Source: Methanofollis aquaemaris (GTDB lineage: Archaea > Halobacteriota > Methanomicrobia > Methanomicrobiales > Methanofollaceae). From it: a DNA stretch of 64,000 nucleotides. A model generated the notes under the pieces. The model did no database searches. It was not told the DNA's origin and was given only the letters and a program-made list of their open reading frames with translations. Shown piece by piece: positions 52,360-61,063 of the stretch (its first letter is position 1; every line of letters begins with the position of its first letter). Location of the stretch: positions 2,640,561-2,704,560 of the forward strand of contig NZ_CP036172.1 in the NCBI RefSeq assembly GCF_017357525.1, written 5' to 3'. A program made the translations under genes and the position numbers.

Positions 52360-53862
52360 TCACCGGAGGTGGATGAACTTGCCGGTCAGCGTGGCGTCGA
52401 GCACCTTCGCATCGGTCTTCGTGGTCGCCATGCTGACGACGACCATCGTGACCGCCGAGAGGAGGAAGGCATACATGCTGAAATGGAAGGGCATCTTGTC
52501 GACCACATAGTACCAGTAGCCAAGCGCCCCGCCTGAGACCAGACCGACCAGCATCGAGGCGATGGCACCCTCTCTGGTCGCACCCCGCCAGTACAGCCCG
52601 GCGAGGAGAGGCACCGCAAAGGTGGCGAGCATGATCCCGATCCCGGACCACATCAACCACGCGAGCATCTGGGGCGGGTTGATCGCGAGGAGGAGCGTCC
52701 CGCCGGCGGCCACGACGACCGCGACCCTGGAGACGAGGAGCACCTCTTTGTCGCTGGCCGAGGGCCTGAAGATATTCTTCCAGACATCCCAGGCAAACAT
52801 CGAGCCCACCGTGAGCATCAACCGGTCGGTCGTCGACATCACGGCCGCGAGCACGATCACCGCAAAGAACGACCAGACCCAGAGGTTGGGCATGGCGTAC
52901 TCCAGCCCTGAGATGAAGATGAAGTCCTGGGCATTGGGCACGTCGGGGAGAATGATGCTCCCCTCCTCGACGAGCACCCGGCCGGCAAACCCGGCAAACT
53001 TCATCAGGAGCATCACGACCGCGTAGACCGCGAAGGCGATGAGCGGCGACCACTTGAAGTAGCGCTCCTCCTTTGCCGCCAGCACATTGTTGATGACGTG
53101 CGGGGCGCAGGCAAGCCCTACCGTGAGCATCAGCCCGAACGAGAGGAGAAACTCGGGCGTGAAGGTCATCCCCTCGGTGAGGTACGGCTGAACAAAGGTC
53201 GGGTCGATCCCGGCCATCACCTCGTTGATATGGCCCATCCCGCCGGCTTTCATGATGAGGATCGGCGCGATCGCAAGCACCCCCACGATAAGGAGGCCGC
53301 CCTGGATCACCGTCGTCCACGAGACGGCGTACAGCCCGCCGACCACGGTGTAGGCGGTGATGATGACGCCCGAGATGATCAGCGCCTGCCAGTGGGGGAT
53401 CTCAAAGAGCCAGACGAGCACGATGGAGATCGCAGTGTACTGTCCAATCAGGTAGATGAGGGAGACGATGATCCCGGCCACCGCCGAGAGTCCTCGCATG
53501 ACCTTCGGGCTCTCGAAGCGGTCGGCAAGATAGTCCTCGACCGTCAGGTAGTTGTTCTTCTTCCCGATCCGGTGGAGTTTGACGCCGAAGACGATGATAC
53601 AGAAGGAGGCGGCCAGCGGGACGAAGAGTTGTTCCCAGATGGAGGGCCACCCGGTGGTGAAGCCGAGCCCGCTCACCCCGAGCAGGGTCATCCCCGAGCA
53701 GATGGAGGAGACCATCAGGATGGTGAAGACCCAGAACCCGAGCGACCTTCCGGCGACGATGTAGTCCTCGGTGTTGTGGATCTTGCCCGAGGCCCAGGCC
53801 CCGATCACGATGAGGACCAGGAAGTAGAGGCCGATGATCCCGGCCGTGACCGGTTCGATCAT
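52360..53862 (-). CDS. Sodium:solute symporter (SSS family)
   Basis: 500 residues with about 13 hydrophobic segments. SSS features: GSWASGKIHNTEDYIVAGRSLGF-type start, LVSLIYLIGQYTAISIVLVW, VVGGLYAVSWTTVIQGG (the Na+-symporter signature region) and LAAVMSTTDRLMLTVGSMFAWDVWK (Na+ site region). Substrate (acetate, proline, pantothenate or other) cannot be told. It begins inside the stop codon of a tiny upstream gene (53859-53966) whose product is probably its accessory protein. Confidence 0.9.
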   Translation of the reverse strand: MIEPVTAGIIGLYFLVLIVIGAWASGKIHNTEDYIVAGRSLGFWVFTILMVSSICSGMTLLGVSGLGFTTGWPSIWEQLFVPLAASFCIIVFGVKLHRIGKKNNYLTVEDYLADRFESPKVMRGLSAVAGIIVSLIYLIGQYTAISIVLVWLFEIPHWQALIISGVIITAYTVVGGLYAVSWTTVIQGGLLIVGVLAIAPILIMKAGGMGHINEVMAGIDPTFVQPYLTEGMTFTPEFLLSFGLMLTVGLACAPHVINNVLAAKEERYFKWSPLIAFAVYAVVMLLMKFAGFAGRVLVEEGSIILPDVPNAQDFIFISGLEYAMPNLWVWSFFAVIVLAAVMSTTDRLMLTVGSMFAWDVWKNIFRPSASDKEVLLVSRVAVVVAAGGTLLLAINPPQMLAWLMWSGIGIMLATFAVPLLAGLYWRGATREGAIASMLVGLVSGGALGYWYYVVDKMPFHFSMYAFLLSAVTMVVVSMATTKTDAKVLDATLTGKFIHLR

Positions 53863-53966
53863 ACCTCGTCCTCTTTGAAGACGAACGCCCAGAGGGTGAG
53901 CATGACGGTGACCGCAATGAAGGCGGTGCTGACGATGGCAAGTGTCTCGAATGGAAGGCCGATCAT
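53859..53966 (-). CDS. Small membrane protein, symporter accessory subunit
   Basis: 35 residues. ATG 53966, stop TGA 53859-53861; the symporter ATG overlaps it (ATGA). One hydrophobic helix (LAIVSTAFIAVTVMLTLWAFVF) flanked by MIGLPFE and an acidic KEDEV end. Small proteins of this size directly preceding SSS symporters are known as symporter small accessory proteins. It is too short for automatic gene finders but the coupling is convincing. Confidence 0.75.
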   Translation of the reverse strand: MIGLPFETLAIVSTAFIAVTVMLTLWAFVFKEDEV

Positions 53967-54130
53967 AGTACTATGTCAATGTGTGTCATGCCAGCATATA
54001 ACATGATCGGTCGGAGCGGCCCTCGCCTCTCAAGCATGAGAAGAGGCGATCTTCAGGGGGCGGGGGGCGGGCGGGTGCGAAAAAAGGGGATGAATGCAGT
54101 ATCCGGATTATCATCAGTAGAATGGGGCCA

Positions 54131-54625
54131 TTACCGCCCGCCTTTCATCCCCCGCATCAACGCAATCTTCCCGGTCCGCACAAACTCCTTGATCCCGTAC
54201 TGGCGCAGGAGGCGTTCCAGGGCGTCGATCTTCTCGGGGTCCCCGGCCACCAGGAGGATGACGCTCTTTGGCCCAACATCGATGATCTGGGCCCTGAAGA
54301 TGCTGGCCACCTGCATCACCTCGGCCCTCCCCTCGCCGGCTTCGGCCGTCACCTTGATGAGCGCGAGTTCGCGGTCGACCGTGCTCTGCTCGGTGATGTC
54401 GGAGACCTTGATGACGTCGATGAGTTTGTTCAACTGTTTTTTCACCTGCTCGATCCTGGCGTCGTCGCCCAGGACGACGATGGTCATCCTGCTCATCCCC
54501 GGCTCCTCGCAGGTGCCGACGGCAAGGCTCTCAATATTGAACCCCCGGCGGGAGAAGAGCCCCGAGACCCTGGAGAGGACGCCCGCCCTGTTCTCGACGA
54601 GGACGTGGAGCGTGTGCGGCCTCAT
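54131..54625 (-). CDS. ilvN: Acetolactate synthase small (regulatory) subunit
   Basis: 164 residues from ATG 54625. ACT domain at the start: HTLHVLVENRAGVLSRVSGLFSRRGFNIESLAVG, the valine-binding region, followed by the second domain ELALIKVTAEAGEGRAEVMQVASIFRAQIIDVG. It confers branched-chain feedback on IlvB. Overlaps ilvB by 4 bp (ATGA). Last gene of cimA/leuA-ilvB-ilvN. Confidence 0.95.
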   Translation of the reverse strand: MRPHTLHVLVENRAGVLSRVSGLFSRRGFNIESLAVGTCEEPGMSRMTIVVLGDDARIEQVKKQLNKLIDVIKVSDITEQSTVDRELALIKVTAEAGEGRAEVMQVASIFRAQIIDVGPKSVILLVAGDPEKIDALERLLRQYGIKEFVRTGKIALMRGMKGGR

Positions 54626-56295
54626 CCGCCCCGCCTCCCGATCATCTCGTTGATCGCCGCCCCTGCCGGGACCATCGGGAAGACATTCGCCTCCCGCTCG
54701 ATCCTGACGTCCAGCACAAACGCCCCCTCCGAACCGAAGGCCGTCTCCAGGGCCGGCTCGACCTCGTCCGGGTCGTCGACCCGTATCCCATCGACACCGT
54801 AGGCCTTTGCAATCCCGACAAAGTCCACGGGACGGAGCTCGGTGTACGAGTACCGCCGGTCGTAGAAGAGTTCCTGCCACTGCCGCACCATCCCGAGATA
54901 GAGGTTGTTGAGGATGACCACCTTCACCGGGACATCGTACTCGACGACCGTGCCCAGTTCCTGGATGTTCATCTGGAAACTCCCGTCCCCGGCCACCAGG
55001 GCGACGGTCTCGTCAGGACATGCAAACTGCGCCCCGATCGACGCCGGGAAACCGTAGCCCATCGTCCCGAGCCCGCCTGAGGTGATCCAGGTCCGCGGCC
55101 GCCTGAAGCAGTAGTGCTGCGCCGTCCACATCTGGTTCTGCCCCACCTCGGAGACGACGATCGCGTTCTCGTCAAGGAGGGCGTTCATCTGCCTGATCAC
55201 CGCGGCCGGGCTGAGTCCGTCGGCGGTCCCGGCCGCCCCGGTCCCTTCCTCCTGCCAGCGCCGCACCCTGGAGAGCCATCCGTTTCCTCTCTCCTGGCGG
55301 GCGAGTTTTGCGGTGACCGCCCTGAGGACCAGTTTCGCGTCCCCGACGATCGGGACGTCGACCGGTTTGTTCTTCCCGATCTCCGCCGGGTCGATATCGA
55401 TGTGGATGACCGCGGCGTGCGGGGCGAAGGCCTCCACCCGGCCGGTGACCCGGTCGTCGAAGCGCACCCCGACGGCGATGAGGAGGTCGCACTCGGTGAC
55501 GGCGAAGTTTGCCGCCTCGGTCCCGTGCATCCCGATCATTCCCAGGGAGAGCGGATGGTCGCACGGGACGGCCCCCAGGCCCATCAGGGTCGAGGCCACC
55601 GGAATAGCCGTCAGTTCGGCAAGGGCGAGGACCTCGGCGGCCGCCCCCGAAGCGACGACCCCGCCGCCGATGTAGAGGAGCGGACGCTCGGCCTCCCGGA
55701 TGAGCGCAACCGCCCGCTCGACCTGCCTCGGGTGCCCTTCGTACGTCGGCTGGTAGCCCCGCAGCCGCGCTTCGCGCACCTCAGGGACTGGATCGACCTG
55801 GGCGGTCATCACGTCTTTGGGGAGGTCGATGAGCACCGGGCCCTGCCGTCCGGTCCCCGCGATATAGAAGGCGTCGCGAACTACCTGGCCGATCTCGTCG
55901 GCCTCTTTGACGAGATAGTTGTGTTTGGTGATCGGGAAGGTGATCCCGGTGATGTCAGACTCCTGGAAGGCGTCGTTGCCGAGCATCGTCGTCGGGACCT
56001 GGCCGGTGACGGCGACGAGGGGTACCGAGTCCATGTACGCGGTGGCAATCCCGGTGACCAGGTTGCAGGCGCCAGGGCCGGAGGTGGCCAGGCATACCCC
56101 GGTCTTTCCCGAGGCGCGGGCATACCCGTCGGCTGCGTGGGCCGCCGCCTGTTCGTGGCGGACCAGCACATGCCGCAGCGGGGCGTCGTAGAGTTCGTCA
56201 TAGATAGGCAGGACCGCACCGCCGGGGTAGCCGAAGATCGTCTCGACCCCCTCGCGCTGCAGCCCCTCGACCAGCAGTCGTGCTCCAGTCTTCAT
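54622..56295 (-). CDS. ilvB: Acetolactate synthase large subunit
   Basis: 557 residues. ThDP-dependent enzyme: FGYPGGAVLPIYDELYDAP and VRHEQAAAHAADGYARASGKTG (catalytic Glu), central FAD-binding domain (GGGVVASGAAAEV, MHGTEAANFAVTECDLLIAVGVRFDDRVTGR), and GDGSFQMNIQEL...VVILNN (ThDP/Mg motif GDG-x-NN). It makes acetolactate and acetohydroxybutyrate for valine, leucine and isoleucine. Coupled by ATGA overlap at both ends. Confidence 0.96.
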   Translation of the reverse strand: MKTGARLLVEGLQREGVETIFGYPGGAVLPIYDELYDAPLRHVLVRHEQAAAHAADGYARASGKTGVCLATSGPGACNLVTGIATAYMDSVPLVAVTGQVPTTMLGNDAFQESDITGITFPITKHNYLVKEADEIGQVVRDAFYIAGTGRQGPVLIDLPKDVMTAQVDPVPEVREARLRGYQPTYEGHPRQVERAVALIREAERPLLYIGGGVVASGAAAEVLALAELTAIPVASTLMGLGAVPCDHPLSLGMIGMHGTEAANFAVTECDLLIAVGVRFDDRVTGRVEAFAPHAAVIHIDIDPAEIGKNKPVDVPIVGDAKLVLRAVTAKLARQERGNGWLSRVRRWQEEGTGAAGTADGLSPAAVIRQMNALLDENAIVVSEVGQNQMWTAQHYCFRRPRTWITSGGLGTMGYGFPASIGAQFACPDETVALVAGDGSFQMNIQELGTVVEYDVPVKVVILNNLYLGMVRQWQELFYDRRYSYTELRPVDFVGIAKAYGVDGIRVDDPDEVEPALETAFGSEGAFVLDVRIEREANVFPMVPAGAAINEMIGRRGG

Positions 56296-57779
56296 TTTTT
56301 CTCCTCAATCAGTCTGTTCATGCCGGCGACCATCGCCTCCACGCTTGCCATGATGATGTCGGTCCTCGCCCCCCGCGCCGTGAGTGTCCGCCCTCCGTGG
56401 CTGAGCCGCACCGTCACCTCGACGAGGGCGTCGGTGCCCCCGCTGATCGCGTCCACGCGGTACTCTTCGAGCCGCACCTCGGCGGCACCGGCGACCGCCC
56501 GCCGCACCGCCTCGACGGCGGCGTCGACCGGACCGTTCCCGGTGGCGGCGCAGGTCACCTCCTTGCCGTGGACGAGGAGGGTGACCGAGGCCGTCGGGAT
56601 GACGGTGTTGCCCGAGACCATGGTCGCCTGTCTGAGGGTGATCGCCGGTTCGCTGCTCACCCCCGTGACCGAGTCGGCGATGGCCATCAGGTCGGCGTCG
56701 GTGACCCGCCGCCCTTCGTCGCCGAGGGCCTTGACCCTGGCGACGACCTCGGCGTGCTGCACCTCGGTGCAGTGGTAGCCGAGTTCTTTGAGTGCGGCCC
56801 CGACCGAGGCTGAGCCCGAATGTTTCCCGAGCACGATCCGCCTGGTCCGCCCGACGCTCTCGGGCGTGAGCGGTTCGTAGGTGCTCGCGTCCCGCAGGAC
56901 GCCGTGGGCGTGGATCCCGCTCTCGTGGGTGAAGGCCATCTCGCCGACGATCGCCTTGTTCGTCGGGAGCGGGACGTTGGTCAGCCGCGAGACCGTCGTC
57001 GCAAGCGGATAGATCTTCTCGGTCGATAGCCCGGTCTCCACCCCGTAGAGGTGCTCCAGGGTCACGGCCAGTTCTTCGAGGGCGGTGTTCCCGGCGCGTT
57101 CTCCCAGGCCGTTCACGGTCACATGAGCGGCAGTCGCCCCGGCCTTGAGCGCGGCGATGGTGTTGGCGAGGGCGAGGCCGAGGTCGTCGTGGCAGTGGAT
57201 GCTCAGCGGTGCGGAGAGGAGCGTCGGGATTCTTTCCGCGACCAGTTCAGGAGTCATGAGCCCGACCGTGTCGCAGAAGCAGAGGCGATCGGCCCCCCGC
57301 TCCACCCCGCCCGCAAAAAGCATGGCCAGGAACTCCTGGTCTGCCCGTGAGGCGTCTTCGCCCGAGAGTTCGACGACGAGCCCGTGGTCTTTCGCATACT
57401 CAACCGCCTCCCAGGCCATGGTGCAGACCGCGTCCCGCGTCTTCCTCAGTTTTGCCTGGATGTGCAGGTCGCTCACCGGCACGACGAGGTGGACGCAGTC
57501 GACCCCGCACGCCGCGGCATCGTCGATGTCGCCTGGCAGCGCCCGCACGAAGGTGGCGACTTCGACCCCGAGCCCGGCGTCGGCGACGAGTCTGATGGCC
57601 TCACGTTCTCCTTCCGATGCGGCGGCCGATCCTGCCTCGATGGTGGCGATGCCAAGGTCTGCGAGCATGGTTGCGATCTGAAGTTTTTCCTCGGGCTTCA
57701 GCGAGACGCCCGGCGTCTGCTCCCCGTCCCGCAGGGTAGTGTCAAAAAAGCGGATCTTTTCAGAGAATAAAGCAATCAC
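56292..57779 (-). CDS. cimA: Isopropylmalate / citramalate synthase family enzyme
   Basis: 495 residues. HMGL-like barrel: IRFFDTTLRDGEQTPGVSLKPEEK (RDGEQ), CFCDTVGLMTPE, SIHCHDDLGLALANT (metal H-x-H), and the C-terminal LeuA dimer/regulatory domain (AITLRQATMVSGNTVIPTASVTL). In methanogens one paralogue makes citramalate for isoleucine and another isopropylmalate for leucine; they are hard to separate by eye. Position at the head of ilvBN favours a branched-chain role; cimA is chosen because the leader enzyme of this operon in relatives is often citramalate synthase. Confidence 0.8.
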   Translation of the reverse strand: MIALFSEKIRFFDTTLRDGEQTPGVSLKPEEKLQIATMLADLGIATIEAGSAAASEGEREAIRLVADAGLGVEVATFVRALPGDIDDAAACGVDCVHLVVPVSDLHIQAKLRKTRDAVCTMAWEAVEYAKDHGLVVELSGEDASRADQEFLAMLFAGGVERGADRLCFCDTVGLMTPELVAERIPTLLSAPLSIHCHDDLGLALANTIAALKAGATAAHVTVNGLGERAGNTALEELAVTLEHLYGVETGLSTEKIYPLATTVSRLTNVPLPTNKAIVGEMAFTHESGIHAHGVLRDASTYEPLTPESVGRTRRIVLGKHSGSASVGAALKELGYHCTEVQHAEVVARVKALGDEGRRVTDADLMAIADSVTGVSSEPAITLRQATMVSGNTVIPTASVTLLVHGKEVTCAATGNGPVDAAVEAVRRAVAGAAEVRLEEYRVDAISGGTDALVEVTVRLSHGGRTLTARGARTDIIMASVEAMVAGMNRLIEEKK

Positions 57780-57932
57780 TCATAGTGGTTGTCACCACCT
57801 GATGTGGGGACGAGCCGATATATATTCTTTCGTATATCTCACCGGGGCACATAATTTTCGTCCCATCTAAGGGAGCAGATAGAAAAAACCAGCACTCATA
57901 AATCTCCGGAGGCCAACGCTCTTCTATCTCTT
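57780..57932. promoter_or_regulatory. Divergent promoter region, cimA operon / zinc-ribbon gene
   Basis: AT-rich blocks GATATATATTCTTTCGTATATC at about 57817-57838 suit TATA elements for the cimA side (57779). The zinc-ribbon gene has CCGGAGG at 57906-57912, about 20 nt before its start, which is long for a Shine-Dalgarno. Nothing else recognisable. Confidence 0.4.
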
Positions 57933-58364
57933 ATGCCAAACTACTGTCCAAACTGCGGCACGCTGCTCAAGGATAGGGACGGTGCCGTCTGCCCTCAGTG
58001 CGGGACGCGCTTCCAGCACACGACGAAAGAGAAGAACCTCTCAATCGCTGTCATCTGCGCGGCCTCGTGCCCTGGACTCGGGCAGGTGTACAACGGCGAG
58101 ATCGGGAAGGGGGTGCTGGTGCTTGTCGGGACGGCGGTGGGCATGCTCCTCCTCATCCCCGGCCTTCTGGTCTATATTTATGGTATCTATGACGGGTATC
58201 GGACGGCACAGAAAATGAATGCCGGCGAGGTACCTTTCAGGGAGGCCAGTATCCCCTTCATGCTCCTCTTTATCGGCATCCTGATCCTGGGCACTATCGT
58301 GCTCGTCCTGCTGGCGGTCTCGGCCGCGTTCATGTGCTTGCAGGGGATGACGGCCGGGTTCTGA
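57933..58364 (+). CDS. Zinc-ribbon membrane protein, TM2-like
   Basis: 143 residues. N-terminal zinc ribbon YCPNCGTLLKDRDGAVCPQCGTRF (C-x2-C...C-x2-C), then a Gly-rich TM2-like section (CPGLGQVYNGEIGKGVLVLVGTAVGMLLLIPGLLVYIYGIYDGYRTAQ) and a further membrane helix. Such proteins are common in methanogens; they may sense or scaffold at the membrane but have no assigned role. Ends before a large repeat block. Confidence 0.8.
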   Translation: MPNYCPNCGTLLKDRDGAVCPQCGTRFQHTTKEKNLSIAVICAASCPGLGQVYNGEIGKGVLVLVGTAVGMLLLIPGLLVYIYGIYDGYRTAQKMNAGEVPFREASIPFMLLFIGILILGTIVLVLLAVSAAFMCLQGMTAGF

Positions 58365-58570
58365 TACTTTTTTGGCCGCGTGGCCTTGTCGTACCATCAA
58401 TCGTTCCTATCTTGTCAGGTGTGAAGGATTCGGAAAATCCTCTCCCCATTCTGTTCGCTCAGGAAGAGAGTTTCAACAGTGCCTTTCTCTGAGGTCATCC
58501 CAAAACTCTCCTGACTTCCCCCTCTACTAGAGATAAAGAAAGATGATGGTGTAAAACTCTCCTCTCTTCG

Positions 58571-59222
58571 TAGCGTGAACATCCATTCCTTGCCTTCTTC
58601 TATCCTTTCACCGGGTGCTCTGCCACCCGATCCCTATCTTCGTCGTGGGGGTTCCGGGGTGTCTCCCCCCAACGAGAGAAAGCAGGAGAACATTCTTTAC
58701 TCTATAGGTGGGGCGGCACGTCGGATCAGCACGCCTTCCCACACCATACGTGCCGGGGGCTCTGCCCCCGGACCCCCGGGATTGCGATAGGGGCGGGAAG
58801 GCGCACGTGATGATGATGAAAAGGGCTCTGTAGAAATCCTCTCGGTGGTTATCTCTACGGGGGGCTAGCCGCCCCCCGGTCCCCCCGCGTCAAGATAGGA
58901 CAGGGGACGGGAACTCCCTCTCCATGTTCGCTGATTTTGCCTTCCCAACCCTATCTTCATATCGGGGGTCCGGGGGCAGCGCCCCCGGCGCGAGCATGCG
59001 GGAAGGCAGGTGGGTCACGCTTGTACCCAGAAGAGGGGAGGATTTCTACAAAGCCATGAAAAGGGGATTGCCGTCCTCCTCCCTATCTTCTGCAGGGAGA
59101 ACGGGGGGTAACCAGCCGCCCAGCGGAAGATCTGCGATCAGAATTTTTGGAATAAAGGGTTTTGATACGGACGAAGATTCATGTTCGGGAGACTTTTGGG
59201 ATATGCTCTCTGATAAAAAAAA
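58571..59222 (-). repeat. Long TIR element (reverse orientation) interrupted by a nested short element
   Basis: Outer element parts: 58571-58823 and 59056-59222. Read on the minus strand they match 37902-38290 in order, including GCATATCCCAAAAGT, TTCGTCCGTATCAAAACCC and the GAAGATAGGGAGGAGG unit. The inner 232-bp element (58824-59055) splits it. In the uninterrupted relative at 38050 the junction reads, on this strand, GATGATGCTGAAAAGGGGATT. Other short pieces in the gap 58365-58570 include GAGGTCATCCCAAAACTCTCC at 58491, an eroded element end. Confidence 0.85.
58824..59055 (+). repeat. Short TIR element nested in another copy, 8-bp target duplication (232 bp)
   Basis: Ends GGCTCTGTAGAAATCCTC and GAGGATTTCTACAAAGCC are inverted repeats with one mismatch over 18 bp. 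ATGAAAAG flanks it on both sides (58816-58823, 59056-59063). Internal hairpins GGGGGGCTAGCCGCCCCCC and the GCCTTCCC...CCGGGGGCAGCGCCCCCGG...GGGAAGGC unit. The best-preserved short form in the window. Confidence 0.93.
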
Positions 59223-59289
59223 TTCACGCGGCACACCGTCGGAAAAAGAGAGGGATTAAGGAGTTGTCCCCTCACAAAATGAAACCTCT

Positions 59290-59952
59290 TCACGCAGGCG
59301 CCGCGGCGCTGTCGTAGATGAGGGTCATGTATCTGGCCGTGAAGATCCCGAGCACCGGGTAGAGGAAGATGGCGATGACCCAGCCGATGAACGGAATTGA
59401 CATGATGATGCCGATGACCAGACCGATCACGACGGTTACCACCCAGAGGACGATCAAGGCGATGATGTAACTGCCCCATCCGACCGCACCGATATGCGCC
59501 AGGATCGCCGAGATGTTGAAGGCCTCACCGAAGCTGTCGGTCCGTGCAAATCTGATGAACCCGAAGGCGGCGATCAGGCCAACGAGGAAGCCGACCACGA
59601 TCATGACGAGTATCCCGAGGAGCATTCCCCCGATCGCGGCGGCGACTGCGGCGTCGGAGCCTCCGCCTGCCATGAGGGCGATAGAACCGCCGAAGAAGAC
59701 CACGGCGACGATCAGCAGGGGGATGCTGTAGATGAGTTCGACGATGAAGAGTTTGATCCCGTCGATGAGGAGTTTGACCCAGTCCTCAAATTCGGGTGCT
59801 GGAGTCTTGCCCCGGTAGATCTCCATCAGATATCCCATGAACAGGGGGAAGATGATCATCGAGATGAAGAGGAAGACCCACTTCAACCATTTTCCCCAGA
59901 CCGCTTCCTTCGCATATTCGAAGGAATCACCAAGCATAGAACCATAATCCAT
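59290..59952 (-). CDS. DUF4013 membrane protein, paralogue 1
   Basis: 220 residues with about five membrane segments. Starts MDYGSMLGDSFEYAKEAVWGKWLKWVFLFISMIIFPLFMGYLMEIYRGKTPAPEFEDWVKLLIDGIKLFIVELIY, the DUF4013 signature region (YLMEIYRG...P-F-DW). Function unknown. It is closely related to the protein encoded at 61064-61711, same strand, with 1.1 kb of repeats between; a tandem duplication later separated by insertions is likely. Confidence 0.85.
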   Translation of the reverse strand: MDYGSMLGDSFEYAKEAVWGKWLKWVFLFISMIIFPLFMGYLMEIYRGKTPAPEFEDWVKLLIDGIKLFIVELIYSIPLLIVAVVFFGGSIALMAGGGSDAAVAAAIGGMLLGILVMIVVGFLVGLIAAFGFIRFARTDSFGEAFNISAILAHIGAVGWGSYIIALIVLWVVTVVIGLVIGIIMSIPFIGWVIAIFLYPVLGIFTARYMTLIYDSAAAPA

Positions 59953-60162
59953 AAGAATACACCTCCCGGTGTGTAGATCTCAGTAAATGCCGGTTGGATA
60001 TATACGTTTCGTAATTAGGAAATATATGGGATTTGTTTAACCCATAACAATTGGGAAATGTCAGTTTTTTGCTTGACAGTGGATGTTTTTGTGTTCTGTC
60101 CGTTCCATCACGGTGGCAAACGATCACCTGTGGAGAGGGTGCCGCTGCAAAAATGAATGGGA

Positions 60163-60358
60163 GGCAGTGTAGAAAACCTTGATCACTCTCTTTCCAACAG
60201 GGGAGCGGGCCGAAACCAAGCAACCTGCCGCCCCCGTCTCTCTTCATCGCGGAGGAGATCCGTGGGGCACTCGCCCCCAGCGTGAGGATAAGGGCAGGCG
60301 ATGGATTCAGTTCAAAATGGGGGTATGTCGATCAAAAGAGGATCTTTTCTACAAGGTC
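60163..60358 (+). repeat. Short TIR element, decayed copy (196 bp)
   Basis: Left GGCAGTGTAGAAAACCTTG, right GATCTTTTCTACAAGGTC; inverted repeats of each other. The hairpin units inside are eroded (CCTGCCGCCCCCGTC; GGGGCACTCGCCCCCAG). No flanking duplication is left. The rest of the gap to the next element (60359-60690) is AT-richer and shows only three scattered GTGCAAA/TTTGCAC motifs. Confidence 0.6.
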
Positions 60359-60689
60359 GAGAGTTGATACATGTGTTTGATCATTTGCACCACATTTCCA
60401 CTCAGGGGTGCAAAGAAGAAAAAGATCAGAATGGCGGCTGATCTTGATTTATAGGAGATCTAGTGCTATACGCGTGTATATATTGATCTTTGCATTAGAA
60501 TGTGAATACACAGAGCATGATCGATAAAGAGGGGGATGGGGGTGTGGGACGGTGTTTTCCGTTCAGGTGCAAACGAATCTTAAACCTCCATAGATGGCGT
60601 GAATAATTAAATGACGGCATTGATGGCGGTTGATACGTTTGCACATCCTGGTGAAAGATATCGGAGACCTGGCAGAGAGTGAAAGAGTG

Positions 60690-61025
60690 GTGAGATGCAC
60701 CCCCTGAACAATGGTCTCTCTGCCTTCCCCCCCAATCGCAATCCTGGGGGTCTCGGGGGCAGCGCCCCCGGCGCGAGTGTGCGGGAAGGCACGTCGATCA
60801 GAAGGGCCGCCCCACCAGAAGGCCGAGGGATGTTAAACTGTTTTCTTCCGCCGAGGGAGACCCCCCGGACCCTCCCCAGGACGAAGATGGGTGGAGAACG
60901 GCAGCAATCTCTTGAACTACGCCGTGTTTCATAAATGTCTTCCAGTCGCAGATCCTGGCGGAGAGTTTTGGGATATGCTCGTGGTATGCCTGAGGCGTGC
61001 TTCACCCTCATGCCTCTACTGCGCT
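60690..61025. repeat. Long TIR element fragments before DUF4013 paralogue 2
   Basis: Contains the conserved GCCTTCCC...GGGGGCAGCGCCCCCGG...GGGAAGGC unit (60721-60790), a CCCCCCGGACCCTCCCCAGGACGAAGATGGG module, TTTTGGGATATGC (60967-60979) and a right end CGTGGTATGCCTGAGGCGTGC...CTCTACTGCGCT to about 61025. Order of modules is mixed, so this may be two overlapping partial copies. Confidence 0.6.
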
Positions 61026-61063
61026 AAAAAAAGTATGAGCCTTTTAAACAGTCAGAAATATCC

